Positions 1-7,450 of a stretch of DNA of 64,000 bases are shown in pieces. The DNA comes from Candidatus Mediterraneibacter stercoripullorum (GTDB lineage: Bacteria > Bacillota > Clostridia > Lachnospirales > Lachnospiraceae), in NCBI GenBank assembly GCA_019115765.1, contig DXCZ01000012.1, positions 1-64,000 on the forward strand, written 5' to 3'. The notes below the pieces were generated by a model. It was not told where the DNA came from, did no database searches, and saw only the letters and a list, made by a program, of their open reading frames with translations. Every line of letters begins with the position of its first letter. Within the stretch, counting starts at the first letter, position 1. Position numbers and translations under genes: made by a program.

Positions 1-1
1 T

Positions 2-991
2 GTATCTGACCAGTGCGGCGGCCTCGTATCCGCAGTGTACGGCGCACGGATCATGAAGGATCTGGATCTTATCCCGGAAGGATATAAGATCATGGTTGTC
101 GGAACCGTTCAGGAAGAAGACTGCGACGGTCTGTGCTGGCAGTACATTATCAATGAGGATAAGATTCGTCCGGAATTCGTTGTATCTACTGAACCGACTG
201 ACGGCGGCATTTACCGCGGGCAGCGGGGACGTATGGAGATCCGCATTGATGTAAAGGGAGTGTCCTGCCATGGCTCCGCACCCGAGAGAGGCGACAACGC
301 CATCTACAAGATGGCTGATATCCTCCAGGATGTACGCGCACTCAATGAAAACGACGACGCGGACGACACAGAGATCAAGGGGCTTGTAAAGATGCTGAAT
401 CCCAAATACAATCCCGACTGGGAGGAAGCCCGTTTCCTTGGAAGAGGTACTGTAACCGTTTCCCAGATTTTCTACACATCACCCAGCCGCTGTGCTGTGG
501 CTGACTCCTGTGCGGTATCCCTGGACCGCCGCATGACATTCGGTGAGACATGGGAGAGCTGTCTGGATGAGATCCGTGCTCTGCCTAACGTGAAAAAATA
601 CGGGGACGATGTTGTAGTATCCATGTACAATTATGATCGTCCGTCCTACACCGGATGCGTATATGAGATCGAGTGTTATTTCCCGACATGGGCGATTCCC
701 AAGGATCACAAAGTAACAAAGGCTCTTGAACAGGCGTATACCTCTCTGTACGGCGACAAGAGAATCGGAGCTGAAGAGACACTGGAGATGCGCCAGAGCC
801 GTCCTCTTACAGACAAGTGGACCTTCTCTACCAACGGTGTGTCCATCATGGGAAGAAACGGCATCCCCTGCATCGGATTCGGTCCGGGAGCCGAGGCACA
901 GGCACATGCGCCCAATGAGAAGACATGGAAACAGGATCTGGTAACTTGTGCAGCAGTTTACGCGGCACTGCCGGGATGCTACTGTGAATAG
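2..991 (+). CDS. ygeY: YgeY-family M20 metallohydrolase (5' end cut by window)
   Basis: Zinc-dependent M20-type amidohydrolase/peptidase of the YgeY family, which sits in gut bacterial clusters for anaerobic purine (urate) breakdown and was once called selenium-metabolism linked. The frame is open to the left edge ([11 protein letters not shown] precedes the track's GTG), so the track start is not real and the N-terminus is missing. Visible M20 signs are [10 protein letters not shown] (catalytic Glu region), the STEPTDGG metal-ligand segment, a dimerisation domain starting near [12 protein letters not shown] with SCHGSAPE, and a C-terminal HAPNEKTW metal-binding segment. It is 60 bp upstream of the ygeW-like gene on the same strand, which fits the ygeW-X-Y type order. 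Family call is firm; the exact substrate is unproven. Confidence 0.87.
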   Translation, partial: VSDQCGGLVSAVYGARIMKDLDLIPEGYKIMVVGTVQEEDCDGLCWQYIINEDKIRPEFVVSTEPTDGGIYRGQRGRMEIRIDVKGVSCHGSAPERGDNAIYKMADILQDVRALNENDDADDTEIKGLVKMLNPKYNPDWEEARFLGRGTVTVSQIFYTSPSRCAVADSCAVSLDRRMTFGETWESCLDEIRALPNVKKYGDDVVVSMYNYDRPSYTGCVYEIECYFPTWAIPKDHKVTKALEQAYTSLYGDKRIGAEETLEMRQSRPLTDKWTFSTNGVSIMGRNGIPCIGFGPGAEAQAHAPNEKTWKQDLVTCAAVYAALPGCYCE

Positions 992-1051
992 ATCACCATG
1001 AAAGTATAAACAAGATCAAAAAAACAGGATTAATAGGAGGATTAAAATACT

Positions 1052-2245
1052 ATGAAAACATTACAGGACTATATCGATAAGCTGAACGCCCTGAATTTTA
1101 AAGACATGTACAACGGGGACTTTTTCCTGACATGGGAGAAGACAGATGATGAGATTGAGGCTGTCTTCACTGTTGCGGACGCACTCCGCTATATGAGAGA
1201 GAACAACATTTCCACAAAGGTATTCGAGAGCGGACTGGGTATCTCCCTTTTCCGTGACAACTCTACACGTACCCGCTTCTCCTTTGCTTCTGCCTGCAAC
1301 CTGCTCGGCCTTGAAGTACAGGATCTGGACGAAGGAAAATCTCAGGTTGCCCACGGAGAGACGGTCCGCGAGACAGCCAACATGATTTCCTTCATGGCTG
1401 ACGTGATCGGTATCCGTGATGATATGTACATCGGCAAGGGAAATGCCTATATGCATGAAGTTGTTGACGCTGTGACACAGGGAAATAAAGACGGTATCCT
1501 GGAGCAGAAACCCACACTTGTGAATCTGCAGTGCGATATCGACCACCCCACGCAGGCAATGGCTGATATGCTCCATATCATTCATGAATTCGGCGGAGTT
1601 GAGAACCTGAAAGGCAAGAAGATCGCCATGTCATGGGCATACTCTCCTTCCTATGGCAAGCCCCTCTCCGTTCCCCAGGGTATCATAGGACTGATGACTC
1701 GTTTCGGGATGGACGTGGTCCTGGCTCATCCGGAAGGATATGAGGTATTCCCGGAGGTAGAGGCTGTAGCTGCTGAGAATGCGAAGAAATCCGGCGGATC
1801 CTTCACGAAGACCAACAGTATGGCTGAGGCGTTCAAAGATGCAGATATCGTATATCCCAAGAGCTGGGCTCCCTTCGCGGCAATGGAGAAACGTACCGAG
1901 CTGTACGGCAACGGCGACTTCGACGGTATCAAAGAACTGGAAAAGGAACTGCTTGCTCAGAACGCACAGCACAAAGACTGGGCATGTACGGAAGAGCTGA
2001 TGAAGACAACAAAAGATGGAAAGGCTCTCTATATGCACTGTCTGCCGGCCGATATCACAGGCGTAAGCTGCGAGGAAGGCGAAGTGGATGCAAGCGTATT
2101 CGACCGCTACAGAGATCCGCTCTACAAAGAAGCAAGCTACAAACCATATATCATCGCAGCTATGATCTTCCTCGCAAAATTCGCAGATCCCGCTGACATC
2201 CTCAAGAAGCTTGAGGAAAGATCCACCCCGAGGATCTTCAAATAA
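1052..2245 (+). CDS. ygeW: YgeW-type knotted carbamoyltransferase
   Basis: Member of the aspartate/ornithine carbamoyltransferase superfamily, 397 aa, longer than classical OTC as expected for YgeW. It shows the carbamoyl-phosphate loop as SLFRDNSTRTRFSF, the HPTQAMADML motif, and the C-terminal MHCLPADITGV signature. AGGAGG lies just upstream of the ATG. YgeW proteins occur beside YgeY and carbamate kinase; their physiological substrate is not settled, but with the downstream carbamate kinase the natural reading is phosphorolysis of a ureido compound from purine-ring degradation to give carbamoyl phosphate and then ATP. That pathway role is inference from context. Confidence 0.92.
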   Translation: MKTLQDYIDKLNALNFKDMYNGDFFLTWEKTDDEIEAVFTVADALRYMRENNISTKVFESGLGISLFRDNSTRTRFSFASACNLLGLEVQDLDEGKSQVAHGETVRETANMISFMADVIGIRDDMYIGKGNAYMHEVVDAVTQGNKDGILEQKPTLVNLQCDIDHPTQAMADMLHIIHEFGGVENLKGKKIAMSWAYSPSYGKPLSVPQGIIGLMTRFGMDVVLAHPEGYEVFPEVEAVAAENAKKSGGSFTKTNSMAEAFKDADIVYPKSWAPFAAMEKRTELYGNGDFDGIKELEKELLAQNAQHKDWACTEELMKTTKDGKALYMHCLPADITGVSCEEGEVDASVFDRYRDPLYKEASYKPYIIAAMIFLAKFADPADILKKLEERSTPRIFK

Positions 2246-2344
2246 GTCAGCCCGACCGGATAATAAAACCGACATTTATTTCATACGGATAAAACAGATT
2301 GTTTAGAAAAGAAATTATTAAATTTACATCGGAGGTATACAGAA

Positions 2345-2728
2345 ATGTTAAAATATGTTGATACTAAAAATGCACCTGCAGCAATCGGACCTTACTCTCA
2401 GGGGATTATCCTTAACGGAATTGCTTTCTTCTCCGGACAGATCCCGCTGTCACCGGAGACCGGTGAGGTTGTAGGTTCCGATATTACAGAGCAGGCTGAG
2501 CAGGTCATGAAAAATGTGGGGGCTCTTCTTGAGAGCCAGGGCGCTTCATTTACCGATGTGGTAAAAACCACATGTTTCCTGGCAGACATGGGAGATTTCG
2601 CAGCATTCAACGAAGTGTATGCAAAATACTTTACAGGGAATCCGGCCCGTTCCTGTGTAGCTGTAAAGGATCTCCCCAAAGGAGTCCTCTGCGAAGTAGA
2701 GACCATCGCTGCCGTAAAAGAGGATTAA
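2345..2728 (+). CDS. ridA: RidA family reactive intermediate deaminase
   Basis: A 127-aa protein of the RidA/YjgF family, which hydrolyses reactive enamine/imine intermediates made by PLP enzymes. The sequence carries the classic features: IGPYSQGI near the start, FFSGQIPL, a central [12 protein letters not shown] segment, and [15 protein letters not shown] with the conserved substrate-binding Arg, followed by the VEIEAIA-like VETIAAV. TCGGAGG precedes the ATG. Its place between ygeW and carbamate kinase suggests that it protects the operon's own chemistry, for example imines released by a diaminopropionate ammonia-lyase (YgeX) that often accompanies ygeY/ygeW but is not in this window. Confidence 0.93.
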   Translation: MLKYVDTKNAPAAIGPYSQGIILNGIAFFSGQIPLSPETGEVVGSDITEQAEQVMKNVGALLESQGASFTDVVKTTCFLADMGDFAAFNEVYAKYFTGNPARSCVAVKDLPKGVLCEVETIAAVKED

Positions 2729-2746
2729 AGCAGAAGGAGGCAGGCA

Positions 2747-3691
2747 ATGGAGAAAAAGAAACGTATTGTCATCGCCCTGGGCGGAAACGCCCTGGGCAAT
2801 ACCCTGCCGGAACAGATGAAAGCAGTAAAGATCACCTCCCGTGCCATTGTAGATCTGATCCAGGAGGGATGTGAGGTTGTCATCTCCCACGGCAACGGTC
2901 CCCAGGTAGGGATGGTGAACAACGCTATGATCGCGCTCACACATGAGGATCCCCAGCAGCCCAATACTCCTCTGTCCGTCTGTGTTGCCATGAGCCAGGC
3001 GTACATCGGATATGACCTGCAGAACGCCCTCAGAGAAGAGCTCTTAAACAGAGGGATCGAGGATATTCCCGTGGCGACCATGATCACCCAGGTCAGAGTG
3101 GATCCCGATGATCCCGCATTCGATCATCCGTCCAAGCCCATCGGCCGTTTCATGACAAAGGAGCAGGCGGATCTGATGGCCGAGAAATATGATTATATCA
3201 TGAAAGAGGACGCCGGGCGAGGCTACCGACGTGTGGTTGCCTCTCCCAAGCCCCAGGAGATCATCGAGATCGGAACCATCCGCAACATGGTGGACTCCGG
3301 CGACGTGGTCATCGCCTGCGGCGGAGGCGGCATCCCGGTCACACGCCAGGGCAATCACCTGAAGGGCGCCAGCGCCGTGATCGATAAGGACTTTGCCAGC
3401 TGCCTTCTGGCAAAGGAACTGGACGCTGATTTCCTCATCATCCTGACTGCCGTGGAAAAGGCCGCTGTCAATTTCGGGAAACCGGATGAAAAATGGCTCG
3501 GCGATATTACAGTATCCGAGGCAAAACAGTACATAGAAGAAGGGCATTTCGCACCGGGCAGCATGCTTCCGAAGGTGCAGGCTGCCGTAGAATTCGCAGA
3601 GTCCAAACCAGGACGTCAGGCGCTGATCACACAGCTTGAGAAGGCACGGGACGGAATCCTTGGAAAGACCGGGACACGGATACATCTGTAG
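2747..3691 (+). CDS. arcC: Carbamate kinase
   Basis: Carbamate kinase (amino-acid kinase fold), 314 aa, the usual length. Motifs are IVIALGGNALG at the N-terminus, ISHGNGPQVG, the VASPKPQEI segment, VIACGGGGIPV, the AVIDKDFASCLLA nucleotide region, and the C-terminal PGSMLPKVQAAVEF. It moves phosphate from carbamoyl phosphate to ADP, giving ATP, ammonia and CO2. It starts 18 bp after ridA with AGAAGGAGG, so it is translated from the same message. In this operon it most likely harvests energy from carbamoyl phosphate made by the YgeW-like enzyme (the yqeA role in E. coli). No arginine deiminase is seen here, so an ADI-pathway role is less likely. Confidence 0.95.
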   Translation: MEKKKRIVIALGGNALGNTLPEQMKAVKITSRAIVDLIQEGCEVVISHGNGPQVGMVNNAMIALTHEDPQQPNTPLSVCVAMSQAYIGYDLQNALREELLNRGIEDIPVATMITQVRVDPDDPAFDHPSKPIGRFMTKEQADLMAEKYDYIMKEDAGRGYRRVVASPKPQEIIEIGTIRNMVDSGDVVIACGGGGIPVTRQGNHLKGASAVIDKDFASCLLAKELDADFLIILTAVEKAAVNFGKPDEKWLGDITVSEAKQYIEEGHFAPGSMLPKVQAAVEFAESKPGRQALITQLEKARDGILGKTGTRIHL

Positions 3692-3720
3692 GAGCTGTCT
3701 ATAGGATATAGGAGCTGTCT
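3689..3720 (+). repeat. Short tandem direct repeat after carbamate kinase
   Basis: Two exact copies of TAGGAGCTGTCT begin at 3689 and 3709, a 20-bp period. The first overlaps the stop codon of the carbamate kinase gene. No function is evident; it may be a small replication-slippage duplication. Confidence 0.6.
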
Positions 3721-3761
3721 TTAAGATTCCTTCCATAACAGAAACTTGAACCCAAAACAAG

Positions 3762-3803
3762 GGGAGCGCTTCTCCGTCATGCGGCGGAGGCGCTCCCTTT
3801 CTA
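3762..3803 (+). terminator. Intrinsic terminator of the ygeY-ygeW-ridA-arcC operon
   Basis: GGGAGCGC pairs with GCGCTCCC around an inner CTCCG/CGGAG stem, and the hairpin is followed by TTTCTA on the plus strand. It lies 70 bp after the carbamate kinase stop, where the operon meets the convergent guanine deaminase gene. Confidence 0.75.
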
Positions 3804-3885
3804 TATCTGCATGCAGCAGACCAGACAAATATGCCTGCATCTGTACCTTTAACTATCTTCTCAGCTCTGTTTTCTTTCTGTTCGC

Positions 3886-5166
3886 TCAGAGCTCTATCTT
3901 CTTTCCTCTCACGTATTTTGCCCGGATCTCTCTGTCATCCGAGAAATAAATCATCCGTTCCAGTCTGCTCTTTACATCCAAAGGCTGGGGATGCTTCAGA
4001 CGGCTGTCATCCAGCACAACTGCGTCGAATTCATATCCAGGCTCGAAGCTGCCCGCCCTGCCGAAGAATTCTCCTCCGCCTTTCGTAGCCATGTAGAATG
4101 CCTCCTCCACAGTCAGTGCCTTCAGGCTTTCATCCTGGAGCCGCCACCGCAGTTTGGACGACTGGATGGCATGAGCCATGGCCGAGAACATATTTTCCGA
4201 TGAACCGCCTGCCACATCGCTCCCCAGGCCCACATGAAGTCCTTCATCCAGGAAACGGCGCACCGGCGCAATCCCTGACGACACATTCATATTAGACTCC
4301 GGACAGTGAGCAATGAATACATGATTCTCCTTCATCCGGCGGATCTCCTCCTCACCGCTGTAGACACAGTGGGCCATAACAGTGGGGCACTCCCCGCCGA
4401 ACAGTCCGAAACGTTCGTAGGCTTCTCCGTAATATTCCGCCCAGGGGCAGAGTTCCTTCACCCAGGCGATCTCACTGGGATTCTCTGACAGATGAGACTG
4501 AAGAGGGAGACCATATTCCTTCTGGATCTCCTTCAGCTTCTCCATCAGTTCATCTGTACAGCTGGGAGTGAACCGGGGCGTCAGGATGGGCCGGGTATTC
4601 TTATACTCTCTCCCGAGCGCATCCTTCACCCACTCCGCCGTCTCAGCTGCCGACTCTTCCGTGCCCTCCCGGATATAATCCGGACAGTTCCGGTCCATGT
4701 TCACCTTTCCGACCATGGTGCACAGACCGGTCTTCTCCAGCATATCCATGAGGAGCAGAGTTGCCGGACGGTGAACTGTGGCAAATACACAGGCCCGGGT
4801 AGTAGCGCTCTTCTTCAGATTCTCCACAAAGATCCGGTAGGAACCTGCAGCATATTCCAGATCCGCGAACTTCGCCTCCTCCGGAAATGTATTGGTCTCC
4901 AGCCATTCCAGCAGTTCCATGTCCATCCCCAGCCCCCGGTAGGAATACTGAGGCGCGTGGATATGCAGATCCACAAGTCCCGGAATGATCAGACAGTCTC
5001 CGTAATCTGTGATGGGATAGCCTCCCAGCCGGAAAGGCAGTGTCCGGTAGATTCCTTTGACCGCTCCTCCCTGACATACCAGATAGCTGTTCTCATGGAT
5101 CTCCAGCTCCGTCCGGCTTTTACTGAAGATAATATTCCCTTTCAGGATAAAAACAGGTTCACGCAT
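3886..5166 (-). CDS. guaD: Guanine deaminase (amidohydrolase)
   Basis: Zinc amidohydrolase of 426 aa resembling guanine deaminase, which turns guanine into xanthine plus ammonia. The metal motif is PGLVDLHIHAPQ, followed by the guanine-deaminase-like QYSYRG and the LEWLETNTFPEE stretch. Later ligands appear in QSHLSENPSE, MAHCVYSGEEE and GLGSDVAGGSS. GAAAGGAAAACTTT gives a plausible ribosome binding site for the chosen ATG. It faces the purine operon tail-to-tail and is followed on its own strand upstream by the XdhC gene, so it probably feeds guanine into the same xanthine/urate catabolism. SsnA-type amidohydrolases are an alternative, but the HIHAPQ and TFPEE motifs favour guanine deaminase. 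Confidence 0.88.
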   Translation of the reverse strand: MREPVFILKGNIIFSKSRTELEIHENSYLVCQGGAVKGIYRTLPFRLGGYPITDYGDCLIIPGLVDLHIHAPQYSYRGLGMDMELLEWLETNTFPEEAKFADLEYAAGSYRIFVENLKKSATTRACVFATVHRPATLLLMDMLEKTGLCTMVGKVNMDRNCPDYIREGTEESAAETAEWVKDALGREYKNTRPILTPRFTPSCTDELMEKLKEIQKEYGLPLQSHLSENPSEIAWVKELCPWAEYYGEAYERFGLFGGECPTVMAHCVYSGEEEIRRMKENHVFIAHCPESNMNVSSGIAPVRRFLDEGLHVGLGSDVAGGSSENMFSAMAHAIQSSKLRWRLQDESLKALTVEEAFYMATKGGGEFFGRAGSFEPGYEFDAVVLDDSRLKHPQPLDVKSRLERMIYFSDDREIRAKYVRGKKIEL

Positions 5167-5184
5167 AAAGTTTTCCTTTCATAT

Positions 5185-6168
5185 TCAGTAATTCACTGTC
5201 TCCAGCATCACTTCCACAACTCCGCCGCAGACCATGCCTTCATCCTCCGCCGCGTCGGCTGTCATATCCACGCGACAGATCTGAAAAGCGGGAGTTTCCA
5301 TGCGCATCATCAGAAGCGCCTTCTGGATGATCTCACTCTCCACGCAGCCGCCACCGATCGTATCCACTGCAGTACCGTCCTCCCGGATCAGCATCTTCGT
5401 CCCCACGCTCCTGGGTGCGGATCCCTTTCTGGAAATGACCGTGGCAAGCACCCTCTTCCTTCCGTCCGGTTCAAAAATGGCATCCAGCAGCTCCGGTGAA
5501 TAACCGCCGCCTTTTGCTCTGGCGTTCTTCTCCTGGATGATCTCCGCCATGACAGAGACCGCGATCTCTTCCGGCGTCTCGGCGCCGATCTTCAGTCCGA
5601 TGGGGGTGTGTACCCCTTCCAGGATCTCCCGGCTGATTCCCTGCTCCGCCAGCTGATCCTTTACGAGAGCCACCCGCCTCCTGCTGCCCATCATTCCTAC
5701 ATAAGCATAGTTCTTGTGAAGGATGCGCTCCAGACATATGGTGTCATACCGGTGCCCCCGGGTGACAATGACAAACCAGGAGTCCGAGTCGCCGTCTGCC
5801 GATTCCAGTCCCTTCTCAAACGAATCACAGATCACCCGGTCCGCTCCCGCTGCTCTGGCATTATCCGCAAATCCCGGACGGTCCTCCAGCACCGTCACGT
5901 AAAATCCCAGCATCTTTCCCATCCGGATGATCGGCATGGATACGTGACCAGCCCCGCAGATGATCAGTTTCGGCATCCGGCCAACCCGCTCACGGAAGAC
6001 GGCCGGGACGTTTTCCTTCTGAGTTTTCTCCACTTTTTCGTCCGCTTTCCTGCTGCCGGAGATCAGACATTTCTCACCTGCCCGTTCCCCTTCCAGCACA
6101 GTTTCAGTCCATATATCTCCTTCAGGAGACTCAAGAGCTTTTTTCAGCTGATTATAAAATTCGTTCAT
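5185..6168 (-). CDS. XdhC/CoxI-family molybdoenzyme maturation protein, unusual domain order
   Basis: XdhC-family proteins load sulfurated molybdenum cofactor into xanthine dehydrogenase-type enzymes. Here a Rossmann domain with KLIICGAGHVSMP and VTVLEDRP sits at about residues 65-200, and the XdhC_CoxI segment (ISRKGSAPRSVGTKML, TIGGGCVE, VCGGVVEVML) lies after it, at about 230-325. In canonical XdhC the CoxI segment comes first. Residues 1-45 (ending GEKCLISG) may be the remaining strand of a circularly permuted CoxI domain. AGAAGG precedes the ATG. It is 18 bp upstream of guanine deaminase on the minus strand, so they are probably co-transcribed and support a molybdenum hydroxylase encoded outside the window. 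Confidence 0.88.
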   Translation of the reverse strand: MNEFYNQLKKALESPEGDIWTETVLEGERAGEKCLISGSRKADEKVEKTQKENVPAVFRERVGRMPKLIICGAGHVSMPIIRMGKMLGFYVTVLEDRPGFADNARAAGADRVICDSFEKGLESADGDSDSWFVIVTRGHRYDTICLERILHKNYAYVGMMGSRRRVALVKDQLAEQGISREILEGVHTPIGLKIGAETPEEIAVSVMAEIIQEKNARAKGGGYSPELLDAIFEPDGRKRVLATVISRKGSAPRSVGTKMLIREDGTAVDTIGGGCVESEIIQKALLMMRMETPAFQICRVDMTADAAEDEGMVCGGVVEVMLETVNY

Positions 6169-6214
6169 ATACCTTCTCCGTTATCATATTATACTCAAAA
6201 CTCACCCGCAAGTC

Positions 6215-6243
6215 TTGCGAGCCCGGGCCAGATATGCTATATT
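6215..6243 (+). promoter_or_regulatory. Promoter of antitoxin-like antisense RNA
   Basis: TTGCGA (6215-6220) and TATATT (6238-6243) are separated by 17 bp, with TGC directly before the -10. It points to the right, away from the xdhC start, and reads into the conserved RNA described next. Confidence 0.6.
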
Positions 6244-6249
6244 AAAAAT

Positions 6250-6346
6250 GAAAACAGGAACAACCGCCAAAGTGGTTGACTCCGTTGAAAAGGTAATTTA
6301 TAGAATCACCACCCCAACTCGCCAAAGTTCCGGGGTGGTTTTTCTA
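6250..6346 (+). ncRNA. RatA-like type I antitoxin RNA (candidate)
   Basis: A roughly 100-nt transcript is predicted from the promoter at 6215-6243 to an intrinsic terminator at 6308-6345 (ACCACCCC paired with GGGGTGGT, then TTTTTCT). The body holds CCGCCAAAGTGGTTGACTCC and CGCCAAAGTT around the terminator loop. I recall this pattern from the antitoxin RNAs of small holin-like/TxpA-type toxins in Firmicutes, where the antitoxin overlaps the 3' end of the toxin message. The opposite strand carries a hydrophobic mini-ORF in the right place. The RNA family call is from memory; a covariance search is needed. Confidence 0.65.
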
Positions 6347-6357
6347 TGCTTAAAACA

Positions 6358-6411
6358 TTACTGGATAAACGTAAATACGAATGTCAGCAATGCCAGAATG
6401 AACAGTAACAT
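6358..6411 (-). pseudogene. Hydrophobic mini-ORF, probable remnant of a type I toxin
   Basis: The minus strand encodes MLLFILALLTFVFTFIQ, a single membrane helix of 17 residues like the hydrophobic half of small holin-like toxins. Known members usually have about 25-35 residues with a polar tail, so this one looks shortened at both ends. Its ATG lies 2 bp after the stop of the molybdopterin-binding gene (TAAGGATG), with no well-spaced ribosome binding site of its own. It may be expressed by coupling or be a dead remnant. The antisense RNA opposite its 3' region is intact. Confidence 0.45.
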
Positions 6412-6413
6412 CC

Positions 6414-7430
6414 TTATTTTCCGAAGCCACAATTAGGAAATGTGCATGTCGGGCAGTTCAGGCACAGGCCGCCCTCGCCCAGCACCGAAAAGTCCTCCGC
6501 AGTAAGCCGCTCTCCTGCTGCGATCCTTGGCAGGACCAGATCAAAGATCGTGCGTTTTGAATACATAACACACCCGGGAAGTCCCATCACCGGGATATCT
6601 CCTGCATAGGCCAGCATGAACATAGCCCCCGGAAGCACCGGAGCGCCGTAGGTGACGACCTGATCCGACGCATTGCGGATGGCAAGGGGCGTCCGGTCGT
6701 CGGGATCCACACTCATCCCGCCTGTGCACACTACCACCTCTGCGCCTTTGGCGATCCATTCCCGGATGGCGTCCGTCACCATATCAGCGTCGTCATTGCA
6801 CAGAGTATTGCCCAGCACTTCCATGCCGGCCTCCTCCAGCTTGTCCTTTACAACAGGGGTGAACTGATCCTGGATCCTGCCATAGTATACCTCGCTCCCC
6901 GTGGTCACGATCCCCGCCTTCATGGGACGGAACGGAAGGAGTTGGAAGATGGGCTCTTCTCCGCATATTTCTCTGACCCGGTTCATCTTCTCCTCTTCGA
7001 TGACAAGGGGGACCACACGCATTCCTACGATCTTGTCTCCTTTCTTCACTGGAAAGTCGCCATGACGGGAAGCCAGAACCATCTGTCCCATGCCGTTCAC
7101 TGCGTTCAGCTTGTCCCGGTTGATCTTCAGCAGGCCGTCACACTCAGCTGAGAGCTCGATCTTTCCTTCCTTCACCCCGGACGCCTTCATGTGCTCTCCC
7201 TGACAAACCTGTCTGAGGATTTCTGCCGCATCGTTCTCATGGAGCATGCCCTCCCGGGCCTCCCACACGTACAGATTTTCCTTGCCGACAGAGAGAAGGA
7301 CCGGAATATCTTCCTCTGTTACAATGTGGCCTTTCCGGAACACTGCATCCTTCGTCACGCCGGGGATGATCTGTGTGATATCGTGGCAGAGCACGCTGCC
7401 TACTGCATCTTCTGTTCTGATCAGTTTCAT
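6414..7430 (-). CDS. Molybdopterin-binding MoeA/MoaB-like protein with C-terminal Cys cluster
   Basis: A 338-aa protein with a MoeA/MogA-type molybdopterin-binding domain at about residues 170-310: AGIVTTGSEVYYG, VVCTGGMSVDPDD, GAPVLPGAMFML and VMGLPGCVMY. The tail CLNCPTCTFPNCGFGK is a compact cysteine cluster that could bind metal. The track ORF starts 67 codons earlier, but the ATG at 7430 has a textbook AGGAGGAGACAGAACC before it, and the upstream residues are compositionally odd, so I use 7430. These proteins accompany XdhC and selenium-dependent molybdenum hydroxylases in Clostridia. It follows nadE by 20 bp and is probably cotranscribed. The exact step in cofactor handling is not known. 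Confidence 0.85.
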   Translation of the reverse strand: MKLIRTEDAVGSVLCHDITQIIPGVTKDAVFRKGHIVTEEDIPVLLSVGKENLYVWEAREGMLHENDAAEILRQVCQGEHMKASGVKEGKIELSAECDGLLKINRDKLNAVNGMGQMVLASRHGDFPVKKGDKIVGMRVVPLVIEEEKMNRVREICGEEPIFQLLPFRPMKAGIVTTGSEVYYGRIQDQFTPVVKDKLEEAGMEVLGNTLCNDDADMVTDAIREWIAKGAEVVVCTGGMSVDPDDRTPLAIRNASDQVVTYGAPVLPGAMFMLAYAGDIPVMGLPGCVMYSKRTIFDLVLPRIAAGERLTAEDFSVLGEGGLCLNCPTCTFPNCGFGK

Positions 7431-7450
7431 GGTTCTGTCTCCTCCTGTTC

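Noticed and set aside
2572-2874. 100-aa plus ORF between ridA and carbamate kinase
   Set aside because: Out-of-frame overlap of both genes; each real gene has its own strong ribosome binding site.
4492-5499. 335-aa plus-strand ORF
   Set aside because: Runs antisense across guaD and the xdhC-like gene; no recognisable motif.
5185-6168. Possible selenocysteine (in-frame TGA) in the molybdenum-related genes
   Set aside because: The xdhC-like, MoeA-like and guaD frames are all uninterrupted and no SECIS-type need arises.
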